A stretch of DNA of 14,001 bases from Candidatus Omnitrophica bacterium UBA5776 (GTDB taxonomy: Bacteria > Omnitrophota > Gorgyraeia > Gygaellales > Profunditerraquicolaceae). Positions 1-6,513 of this stretch are shown here, one piece after another. The stretch lies in contig DIEK01000112.1 of assembly GCA_002418595.1 (NCBI GenBank), positions 1-14,001 of the forward strand. Direction: 5' to 3'. Numbering within the stretch: position 1 is the stretch's first letter; the number at the start of each line of letters is the position of its first letter. The position numbers and the translations under genes are program-made. The notes beneath the pieces were generated by a model. It worked only from the letters and a program-made list of their open reading frames with translations, was not told the origin of the DNA and did no database searches.

Positions 1-851
1 CCGACGGAGCTATCGGAGAAAACGCGCTTAAAATAGAATACTCTACTGATGAAGGCGCTACCTGGATCATTATTGCCGAGGGTGAGGCAAATGACGGGAG
101 CTATTCCTGGGCGATTCCCGCGGCAGCAGTGGGGGAGAAAGTTTCCATAAGGATGACGGACACGACCCGGCCGGAAGTGAATGATGTGAGCGATGGTTAT
201 TTCCAGGTTATGAATAAGCCGATCGTCGTTTTGATACAGCCTAACGGCGGAGAAAAGACGACCATCGGCGCTTCCTATCAAGTGCGCTGGTTTACGGTCG
301 GTGACGCGCTTACCAATAAGATATTCAACATATATTTTTCTTCAGATTCCGGCCAGAATTGGATCCTGGTTTCCGACCAGCGTCCCAACAACGGTTCTTA
401 TTATTGGATTCCTCCGGAAATGGAGATAACTACCGCGCGTATCAAGATTAAATGCGCAGATACCGATAATTTTTCGTGGGTGGAGGATGCTTCGGATGCT
501 GACTTTCAGATACAGCAGCCTCAACTTAAGGTAACCTGGCCGAACGGAGGGGAGAGTTTATTTGTGACCGGTACATATGCGTTGACTTGGGAATCCGTGG
601 GAACTATCGGAACAAACGCCATAAAGCTGGAATACTCAACTGATGAAGGAGTTACCTGGAATCTGGTAGATAAAGACCTGGCGAATACCAAAAGCTATTC
701 CTGGAAAGTGGCTGACGTAATTACCAGTCAGCTTAAGATCCGTATTTCCGACGCGACCCAGCCGGGAGTCGAAGATGTCTCCGATGGCGATAATACTACC
801 GTTGCTCCGAAGTTAAGCGTAACGTCTCCCAACGGAGGAGAATTGTGGTGA
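1..851 (+). CDS. Giant Ig-like repeat surface protein, upstream segment (5' partial, ends at in-frame TGA)
   Basis: The frame is open from the window edge (first full codon at 3) to a TGA at 849-851, so the true start lies upstream and the ATG/GTG codons inside are not starts. It encodes a partial repeat (about 3-215), two complete repeats, and the first residues of a third. Each repeat begins with a hydrophobic strand and the motif P-N-G-G-E. An I/L-T-W strand, a Y/F-S-T/S-D-x-G-x-x-W strand, a Y-x-W strand and a K-I-R-I/x-D strand follow, and it ends near D-x-S-D/N. This resembles Kre9/KNH-type Ig-like domains found in long extracellular bacterial proteins; the family call is from pattern memory. 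An adhesive or structural surface role is inferred. Translation in the same frame past the TGA continues the repeats, so this and the 972-4280 CDS are one gene. Confidence 0.75.
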   Translation, partial: DGAIGENALKIEYSTDEGATWIIIAEGEANDGSYSWAIPAAAVGEKVSIRMTDTTRPEVNDVSDGYFQVMNKPIVVLIQPNGGEKTTIGASYQVRWFTVGDALTNKIFNIYFSSDSGQNWILVSDQRPNNGSYYWIPPEMEITTARIKIKCADTDNFSWVEDASDADFQIQQPQLKVTWPNGGESLFVTGTYALTWESVGTIGTNAIKLEYSTDEGVTWNLVDKDLANTKSYSWKVADVITSQLKIRISDATQPGVEDVSDGDNTTVAPKLSVTSPNGGELW

Positions 852-2815
852 GTCGGGCTTGAGTATCCTTTAACCTGGACGAACGTAGGGGATCATACTT
901 CCATCCGGAATAATCTCACGCTTCAGTATTCATCCAATAACGGATCAACGTGGAAGAATATCGCCACCGGGGTGACGAATGTTGGTTCTTATACTTGGAA
1001 AGTCCCGAATGATATCTCGGACAACTGCTTAGTGAAGATATACGATTATAACCGTCCGGCTACCGTTGATGCGTCAAATGCGGTATTTAAGATTGCCGCG
1101 CCCAGTGTTATTGTTACCTCTCCCAATGGCGGGGAAGTCTGGCCGTACGGGACAAAACATAATATTACCTGGAATACCATTGGACAGGTTTCCGATAATG
1201 TGACGCTTACCTATTCCAAAGACGGAGGGGCGTCCTGGATTACCATATACAGCGGCGCTACCACGAATCATTCCTATGAATGGACAGTGCCGGAAAATGT
1301 TTCTTCTACCTGTAAGGTGAAAGTTAAAGATAATGATCCCCCGTACATAGAAGATACCACGGATTCGGTTTTCTCCATTGCTTATCCGATCATTACCGTT
1401 ACCCGTCCTAATGGCGGAGAGATATTCGCGGTTAGCGATAACGAGAATATAAACTGGTCGGCAAACGGGACGGTGAGCAACAGCTTGAAGATACAATATT
1501 CCCGGGATAATTTCGTGCTGGATGTCCATGAAATCGCGGATAACGTCCCGAATACCGGTATGTATGTGTGGACTGTTCCCGAAGTCCTTTCTGCCAATTT
1601 GAGGGTGAGGATCACCGATAACGCCGCCGCGCAGATTACCGATAAGTCCAATGCCGCTTTTTCCATATTGCCGTTTCCGGTTGTTACGCTTGACGCTCCC
1701 AACGGAGGCGAAACATGGAGAATAGGTACTGTGCAATCCATTAAATGGCACGACAACGGCGGCCCGGTAAGTAATAACCTGAAACTGGAATATTCGATTG
1801 ACGGTGGAACAAATTGGAAGGCCATTGCGACCGGAGTCGCCAACAGCGGGACGTATAGCTGGACCATTCCAGATGATTATTCAGTTTCCACAAAAGTGCG
1901 TATTACCGATACTTCACGCATGACTTCCACAGATGAATCTAACAGCGTTTTTAGTATAGAAGTCCCGGAGATTACGATTACGTCTCCTGTTGCAAGTACG
2001 TTCTGGTCAGTAGGAGACGAAGCCGCGGTGACTTGGACCTCAGAAGGGACGGTCAGCAATAACCTTGTTCTCCAGTATTCCACGGATAATTTCCTGACTT
2101 TTACCGGCATGGCGGTTGGCGAGGCAAATGACGGAGTCTATACCTGGATTATTCCGGATGAGCCGACCTCCGGCATGAAGATTCGTATTGTCGACGGCAA
2201 TCGGCCTGCGACAGTAGGAGTTTCAAGCGCTTTTACCGTGCTTTCTTATCCGGAAGTCACAGTGATCACGCCGAATGGCGGAGAGGAATATGTTACCGGG
2301 GATACGGTAAACATAATCTGGGCTTCCAAAGGATTAAAGATCAATCCTTTGACCATTGTCTATTCCGCAGATAACTTTGCCACTTCGCATACTATCAAGA
2401 CCGGAGTAGCGAATACCGGCAAGTATGTCTGGACGATAGCGGATGACGTAATGGCGGTAAACACTCTGAAGATTAAAATATATGATCCGACCAGAACGGT
2501 AATTACAGATACTTCCAATAATACTTTCAGGATTAGGGGAGGTTTCAACATAACGTATCCCACGGAGAATATCGAATGGGCGGTTAATGAACCTCGCGCC
2601 ATTACCTGGGAAACAAAAGGGCAGGTGCCGAACGTAAAACTGGAATATACGGTAGATGACGGGGGGACTTGGTCTACTATCGTGGCTTCCACGTCAAACA
2701 AAAATACCTATAGTTGGGTTCCTCCGGATTATCACGGAAAACAGGCGAAGGTCCGTGTTTCCGACTCTACCGACTCAACCGTTTATTCCATATCGAAGGC
2801 GTTCAATATTATTTA
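3..2815 (+). repeat. Tandem diverged protein repeats, about 285-300 bp period
   Basis: The N codon of the N-G-G-E motif falls at 243, 543, 831, 1125, 1410, 1701 and 2274, all in one frame. Spacings are 300, 288, 294, 285, 291 and 573 (two periods). Repeats starting near 1970 and 2550 keep the spacing but have variant motifs. DNA identity between neighbours is low, so these are old, selected protein repeats, not recent DNA duplications. The exception is the pair near 9-66 and 603-660, which match at 46 of 58 bases. Confidence 0.85.
849..851 (+). other. In-frame TGA interrupting the giant repeat gene
   Basis: The frame reads N-G-G-E-L-W, TGA, V-G-L-E-Y-P-L-T-W, and the same frame then stays open to 4280. 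In the neighbouring repeat at about 1125 exactly nine residues separate the W of NGGEVW from the W of ITW. Here the same distance holds if the TGA counts as one residue. The stop therefore replaces a codon and is not an indel or frameshift. It could be a nonsense mutation, an assembly or sequencing error, or a readthrough site. TGA ends other genes here (for example 6454-6456 and 13974-13976), so a reassigned code is unlikely. Confidence 0.85.
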
Positions 2816-4280
2816 TTACCAGATTTCCTGGCAGGTTAAAGACTACGATAACATGGACAATCTGCAGAATTTAAGCGTTAGGGACAGTTGGTGGGTGGAT
2901 CCCAGCGCCACGATCATCTGTCCGGTTACGCATGAATACCCGTATGGTCATTACACCACATTCTGGTCTAAAGAGGGGTATATTGAAAGAAGTACGGACT
3001 GGATAGCCGATGCCAATAAGAGCAGCACGCTTTTGCTGGAAAACTCCATCAGCGCACAGATCGAATGGCACGTGCTGCTTTCTACCGCCTATAACTCCGG
3101 CACCGACAGCATCAGCGCTTCTTCCTGGCTGGAAAGAAGAGGTAAGATCGTCGGGCTTAATGCTATCGACAGGGCCGATTTGTCCTCCGCCACGCTGAGT
3201 ATCTACGACGGAGATACTTTGATAAAAACCATGACTTCCAGTACTCCCGATGCTAATGGCGTCTTTTGGTTTAACTGGGCAGATACTAATTTGGTATCCG
3301 GCAAGACCTATTTTGTGAAATCGACCGTGGTTTTCCGCGACAGCAGTTATAATTCCGGCGCTTCTATTGACGTGACTTCGGAATTGACAGCTGCGACTCA
3401 GACGTCTATGCTGCAGACTCTGCAGACGCAAACCGCTACTATTCAATCGCAGGTTACGCAGGATATTCCGCAGAAGATCACCGCGGCTAAAGAGGAGATC
3501 AAGGCCGACACCGCTAAGATACTTACTGCTACGGAAACAGCGATTCCGCAAAAGATAGAGGAATCACGACAACAGGCGGAAACGGCGATGAAGTCGGAAA
3601 TACTCAATCGGGAAAATTCGGTCCGCACCGGGGAAGACCTGGTGGTGCGTTACCGTACTTATCCAAAGGTAAAACCAACGCTCGATTTCTACGATCCGGA
3701 TAATATTCAGCGGGTCGCGAAAGGGCAGATGAAGGAAGTTTCCAGCGGTATATATGAATACACCATCACCGTCTCCTCCGGCTGGGGAAGGGGTGATTTT
3801 ACCATTGTCTGTTCTGAATCCACTTACGGCTCCTTGGACGCGATGATCATTTCGGTGATCCGTTCCGACATAGAGGATGTGGCCGGGCAGGTTTCCGCCG
3901 TCCTCGGTACCACCTCCGGGTTGAACAATTTTACTAAACTCGCCGACACTTTGAACAGCCAGTTCGCCGTGATCGAGTCCGCGATAGGTAAGATCAGCAA
4001 GGACCTTGTGGACCAGGTGAAAGAAGTGGCCGGCAGCGCCACGGATATCAATTCGGTATATATGCAGTTGGTCAGCATCGGTAAAGAACTGAAGAAAGTC
4101 AGCAGCGAACAGAACGTCAGTCTGGAGAAGTTGCTGGAAGTCAACGAAGAGAAAAAAGGCGATATGAATTACCTGAAGAATAAGACGCAGGAATTGAAAG
4201 CGGTCATGGATGTTAACCAGAAAATGATAGACAACATGGCCAATAAACCGGTCACGCAGACCTGGTTCGAGTTTAGATAA
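972..4280 (+). CDS. Giant Ig-like repeat surface protein, downstream segment with coiled-coil C-terminus
   Basis: This continues the frame interrupted at 849-851. GTG 972 is only the first possible start after that stop: the frame is already open from 852 and no Shine-Dalgarno precedes it. Codons up to about 2815 encode the rest of the repeat interrupted by the TGA and six further Kre9/KNH-like repeats. Two of these (about 1970 and 2550) have lost the NGGE motif. Counting from 972, residues about 615-805 hold two non-repeat beta-rich stretches, 806-880 a Q/T-rich then charged helix, 883-960 another beta domain, and 963-1090 a second long coiled coil. No sortase motif or C-terminal TM segment is visible, and the protein ends T-W-F-E-F-R. 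It is probably an exported surface or filament-like protein whose C-terminal coiled coils interact with an envelope partner, possibly the coiled-coil membrane protein encoded next. The function is inferred. Confidence 0.8.
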   Translation: MTNVGSYTWKVPNDISDNCLVKIYDYNRPATVDASNAVFKIAAPSVIVTSPNGGEVWPYGTKHNITWNTIGQVSDNVTLTYSKDGGASWITIYSGATTNHSYEWTVPENVSSTCKVKVKDNDPPYIEDTTDSVFSIAYPIITVTRPNGGEIFAVSDNENINWSANGTVSNSLKIQYSRDNFVLDVHEIADNVPNTGMYVWTVPEVLSANLRVRITDNAAAQITDKSNAAFSILPFPVVTLDAPNGGETWRIGTVQSIKWHDNGGPVSNNLKLEYSIDGGTNWKAIATGVANSGTYSWTIPDDYSVSTKVRITDTSRMTSTDESNSVFSIEVPEITITSPVASTFWSVGDEAAVTWTSEGTVSNNLVLQYSTDNFLTFTGMAVGEANDGVYTWIIPDEPTSGMKIRIVDGNRPATVGVSSAFTVLSYPEVTVITPNGGEEYVTGDTVNIIWASKGLKINPLTIVYSADNFATSHTIKTGVANTGKYVWTIADDVMAVNTLKIKIYDPTRTVITDTSNNTFRIRGGFNITYPTENIEWAVNEPRAITWETKGQVPNVKLEYTVDDGGTWSTIVASTSNKNTYSWVPPDYHGKQAKVRVSDSTDSTVYSISKAFNIIYYQISWQVKDYDNMDNLQNLSVRDSWWVDPSATIICPVTHEYPYGHYTTFWSKEGYIERSTDWIADANKSSTLLLENSISAQIEWHVLLSTAYNSGTDSISASSWLERRGKIVGLNAIDRADLSSATLSIYDGDTLIKTMTSSTPDANGVFWFNWADTNLVSGKTYFVKSTVVFRDSSYNSGASIDVTSELTAATQTSMLQTLQTQTATIQSQVTQDIPQKITAAKEEIKADTAKILTATETAIPQKIEESRQQAETAMKSEILNRENSVRTGEDLVVRYRTYPKVKPTLDFYDPDNIQRVAKGQMKEVSSGIYEYTITVSSGWGRGDFTIVCSESTYGSLDAMIISVIRSDIEDVAGQVSAVLGTTSGLNNFTKLADTLNSQFAVIESAIGKISKDLVDQVKEVAGSATDINSVYMQLVSIGKELKKVSSEQNVSLEKLLEVNEEKKGDMNYLKNKTQELKAVMDVNQKMIDNMANKPVTQTWFEFR

Positions 4281-4418
4281 GACCGGTTCTGGGTTTTAGG
4301 TTTTGGGTTCTGGGAGCAACTTTTAAGAATATTTAAGAGAACACATTGCAGAAAAACAAAATCGGATTTTTTGTCTTTCCTAGCATCCAGCACCCGTCTT
4401 TAAAAGGGGGATAATGGT
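4281..4418 (+). other. Intergenic gap with G/T-rich block
   Basis: This is the longest non-coding gap in the window (138 bp). At 4285-4314 there is a G/T-rich block with five G runs (GG, GGG, GG, GGG, GGG) separated by T-rich spacers, built from GGTTCTGGG- and GGTTTTGGG-like units. The middle (4320-4380) is A/T-rich, with a weak imperfect pairing between ACAAAATC and GATTTTTTGT near 4356-4373 that is too poor to call a terminator. The run AAAAGGGGG at 4402-4410 supplies the Shine-Dalgarno for the ATG at 4419. No confident -35/-10 pair was found, although a promoter for the downstream genes would be expected here. Confidence 0.6.
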
Positions 4419-5168
4419 ATGAAGAGAATATTTCCTTATTTTTTGTTTTTGTTCCTGCTTGCCTGCGCCGCGAACGCTTACGCAGGCATAGTTCTTAAGG
4501 CCATGGCGTTCAATCCCTCCAAGGCCGAGAAACAGTCCGTTCCGATCAAAGTATACCTGCCTAAAGAGGTCAAGCCGGAGAACATCATAGACAAAGGGGA
4601 CCTGGAAGTGGGGTACGATAACCAGCAGGGGTCTTATTTTGTCTACGGACAGTACGAGCTTGCACCCGGTGAGTCGGTGGAGCGTGAGATCGAGATGATG
4701 GATGTCTGGGTTGTTCCCTCAGCGGATATAGAATCGATGCGCGCCGAGTTGGATAAAACGGTTAAACTGCTGGCGGAAACGGATTTTCGGGAGAGGGTGA
4801 ATTTTCTGAAAGAAAACATCGAACGCAAACTCAAGATGATTGAGGAGAACCAGAAAGTCGAGTCGGTAAACCCGGAAAGACACATCTCCCTGTTCCGCGA
4901 TAACCAGCGTCTGATGGAATCGGCGAAAGAGGACCTGTCCACGGCCAGAGGACTGCTCGCCCAGGCCAAACCGGTTCCCGCTGCCGCGGTCTGGAGACTG
5001 ATCCTGATAATAATACTGTTCCTCGGATTCATCGGCGTCGCTTCCTACTTTATCTGGCAGACGCAGATCAAAGTAATCTCCACGCCCACTTTCGGCGAAG
5101 AGAGCCGCGAGGCCTCCGAAGACAAAGAAAACGCCTCTCAGCAGGATGACGGCAAACCGGAGGTATGA
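4419..5168 (+). CDS. Exported single-pass membrane protein with coiled coil (unknown function)
   Basis: The product has 249 residues and I do not recognise a named family. Residues 1-22 form a signal peptide (K-R start, hydrophobic core, A-Y-A before G). Residues 23-105 look like a beta-rich domain containing Y-L-P-K-E-V and G-D-L-E-V, and 104-185 are a charged helix or coiled coil rich in E, K and L. Residues 191-212 form one strong TM helix, followed by a short acidic, S/E-rich tail that would face the cytoplasm. ATG 4419 follows a G-rich Shine-Dalgarno with good spacing; ATG 4414 is out of frame. The topology suggests an envelope-anchored protein presenting a periplasmic coiled coil. It lies directly downstream of the giant repeat protein, whose C-terminus is also coiled coil, so a physical partnership is plausible but unproven. 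The peptidase gene starts within its 3' end. Confidence 0.8.
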   Translation: MKRIFPYFLFLFLLACAANAYAGIVLKAMAFNPSKAEKQSVPIKVYLPKEVKPENIIDKGDLEVGYDNQQGSYFVYGQYELAPGESVEREIEMMDVWVVPSADIESMRAELDKTVKLLAETDFRERVNFLKENIERKLKMIEENQKVESVNPERHISLFRDNQRLMESAKEDLSTARGLLAQAKPVPAAAVWRLILIIILFLGFIGVASYFIWQTQIKVISTPTFGEESREASEDKENASQQDDGKPEV

Positions 5169-5976
5169 AAGAGCGCTTATGCACTGCCTCCATAGATCGC
5201 TAAGCCCCTTCTTGGCGCTTTTGATCCCGATCTCCTTCTTCCTTTTACCTGTCCCCAGCGGGGAGGCGAACGAGCTCTGGCAGGTAAAGAAAAGCGCGCA
5301 TTTCAAGGTCTATTACAAGTCCGACCCGGAGCATTATGTTGACGAGGTCCTTGAAAAGGCCGAGAAATACTACGATAGTATCACCGAGAATCTGGGTTTC
5401 CGGCGCTTCAATTTCTGGACCTGGGACAACGCCTGCACCATTAATCTTTATCCTTCCCGGGAAGACTATCTCGCCGGCACCAAACAGCCGCATTGGTCGG
5501 GGGGCATCGCCAATGTCCGCAAACGCAGGATCGACACCTTTTTCTACGCCAAGAGTTTCCTGGACACCACCCTGCCGCATGAAATGACCCATCTTATTTT
5601 CAGGGAGTTCGTGGGCTACGACCGCCGTCTTCCTTTATGGCTGGACGAAGGTATCGCCTGTTCGCAGGAGAAAGACGGCGGACAATACACGGCGATCGCC
5701 CGGGTGCTGGTGAAGACCAGCATGTTCATTCATCTGGATAAACTGACGGAAATAACCAAACCCGGGTTGTTCATGCCGGAGGTTTTCTACTCGGAGTCCG
5801 CGGCGGTGGTAGAGTTCCTGATGCAGGAATACGGGAAGGAGAAATTCATTGATTTTTGCAGGGCCCTAAGGGATAATAAGCTCAACAATGACTGGAGAAC
5901 GTTCTTCATGGAGATATACGGATTCAGGGATATGACGGATATGGGTGAGCGCTGGAAGGCGTATCTGTTCAAATAA
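5146..5976 (+). CDS. Exported MA-type (gluzincin) zinc metallopeptidase
   Basis: The product has 276 residues with an N-terminal signal sequence (hydrophobic core about residues 22-37, G-E-A near 39-41). The active-site motif is H145-E-M-T-H149, followed 18 residues later by W-L-D-E-G-I-A (165-171), in which E168 would be the third zinc ligand. This HExxH plus downstream E arrangement is that of the MA clan 'peptidase MA-like' family seen in many envelope proteins with unknown substrates. The longest start (ATG 5146) overlaps the previous gene by 23 bp and has no good Shine-Dalgarno. ATG 5179 (residue 12) lies 15 bases after GGAGG and gives a cleaner signal peptide, so it may be the real start. 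The protein should act in the periplasm or at the surface. Its position next to surface-protein genes suggests envelope protein processing, which is inference. Confidence 0.85.
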   Translation: MTANRRYERALMHCLHRSLSPFLALLIPISFFLLPVPSGEANELWQVKKSAHFKVYYKSDPEHYVDEVLEKAEKYYDSITENLGFRRFNFWTWDNACTINLYPSREDYLAGTKQPHWSGGIANVRKRRIDTFFYAKSFLDTTLPHEMTHLIFREFVGYDRRLPLWLDEGIACSQEKDGGQYTAIARVLVKTSMFIHLDKLTEITKPGLFMPEVFYSESAAVVEFLMQEYGKEKFIDFCRALRDNKLNNDWRTFFMEIYGFRDMTDMGERWKAYLFK

Positions 5977-5988
5977 CGCGCATACGGC

Positions 5989-6240
5989 ATGAAGACCAGG
6001 GTTTTGACCATTTACGAAAAGCTTTTCGAGGGCGAGGCGAAAGAAGTCATCCTCCCCGGCTGCGACGGAGAGGTTTGCGTGCTCGATTTTCACCAGCCTT
6101 TTCTTTACCGTCTGCGCAGCGGTTATGTCAAGCTGAGAACGGCGGCCCCCGGCGGCCGGGGAGGGGACCGGAATATATACATCAAGGACGGGGTCGCGGT
6201 ATTAAAGGATAATTCCCTGGATATACTTGTGGACGGATAA
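5989..6240 (+). CDS. atpC: F-type ATP synthase epsilon subunit, short form lacking the C-terminal helices
   Basis: The product has 83 residues and matches only the N-terminal beta-sandwich of epsilon: K-L-F-E-G, then an I-L-P-G-x-D-G-E-x-x-V-L stretch with H35-Q-P-F, then R-S-G-Y-V, and ending in the L-V-D-G strand. The usual subunit has about 130-140 residues. The two C-terminal helices that act as a ratchet inhibiting ATP hydrolysis in many bacteria are missing. In the complex epsilon binds gamma and the c ring. It lies 12 bp after the peptidase and 6 bp before the c gene, has no strong Shine-Dalgarno, and so is probably translationally coupled. In canonical operons atpC is last; here it comes first in the cluster, just before c, as in N-ATPase clusters minus AtpQ, AtpR and subunit a. 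Confidence 0.8.
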   Translation: MKTRVLTIYEKLFEGEAKEVILPGCDGEVCVLDFHQPFLYRLRSGYVKLRTAAPGGRGGDRNIYIKDGVAVLKDNSLDILVDG

Positions 6241-6246
6241 ATTATC

Positions 6247-6456
6247 ATGCGTAACCTGACCATTCTCCTGATAATGTTCTTGAGCACTCTGGGACCGGCC
6301 CTTGTCATAGCCTTTGTGGGGTACGGTTCCGTCCAGGCCATCGGACGCAATCCTTCCGCCACGCCGAGGGTCATGCTTGCCATGATCATCGCTTTCTTGT
6401 TCGCCGAGGCGATCGCCGTCATCGCCCTGCTGATAGTGTTCAATCTTTTTAAATGA
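6247..6456 (+). CDS. atpE: F-type ATP synthase c subunit (proteolipid ring)
   Basis: The product has 69 residues forming a two-helix hairpin: helix 1 with G-P-A-L-V-I-A (16-22), the polar loop G-R-N-P-S-A (33-38), and helix 2 carrying the ion-binding carboxylate E54 in F-A-E-A-I-A-V-I-A. Aligned by eye to sodium-binding c subunits, the glutamine of helix 1 is replaced by I21, and the S, T and Y after the glutamate are A55, I56 and I59. The site therefore has the hydrophobic character of proton-translocating rings. The c ring rotates in the inner membrane against subunit a, which is not encoded here. The stop is followed by a strong hairpin before the b gene. Confidence 0.92.
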   Translation: MRNLTILLIMFLSTLGPALVIAFVGYGSVQAIGRNPSATPRVMLAMIIAFLFAEAIAVIALLIVFNLFK

Positions 6457-6462
6457 CATCCC

Positions 6463-6487
6463 GGACCAGGCCGTAAGCGGCTTGTCC
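6463..6487 (+). promoter_or_regulatory. Stem-loop between c and b subunit genes
   Basis: GGACCAGGCCG (6463-6473) pairs with CGGCTTGTCC (6478-6487) around a 4-base TAAG loop. This gives ten base pairs with one bulged C and one G-T pair. No T run follows, so it is not an intrinsic terminator. It begins 7 bp after the c stop and ends before the Shine-Dalgarno GGAG (6502-6505) of the b gene. It could stabilise the upstream mRNA or limit readthrough, which would suit the high demand for c subunits; that role is inferred. Confidence 0.55.
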
Positions 6488-6513
6488 AGGGACATTAACC
6501 CGGAGCGGAACAG

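Noticed and set aside
849..851. TGA as selenocysteine or as a reassigned tryptophan/glycine codon
   Set aside because: The repeat position is not a Cys or redox site, no SECIS-like stem was seen after it, and TGA ends other genes in the window.
243..2280. CRISPR-like or satellite array suggested by regular spacing
   Set aside because: Spacing of 285-300 bp, one conserved reading frame and low DNA identity show tandem protein domains.
4350..4380. Possible intrinsic terminator after the giant gene
   Set aside because: The pairing is A/T-rich and imperfect, with almost no loop and no stable GC stem.
5252..5264. Small hairpin CCCC-AGC-GGGG in the peptidase signal region
   Set aside because: Only five pairs in G+C-rich coding sequence, with no extension; likely chance.
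6015..6028. 14-bp perfect palindrome CGAAAAGCTTTTCG in the epsilon gene
   Set aside because: It falls on the codons for the conserved E-K-L-F motif of epsilon, so coding explains it.
6241..6246. Hidden atpI/atpR/atpB gene between epsilon and c
   Set aside because: The gap is 6 bp, and no other frame in 5977-6513 encodes a multi-helix membrane protein resembling subunit a.
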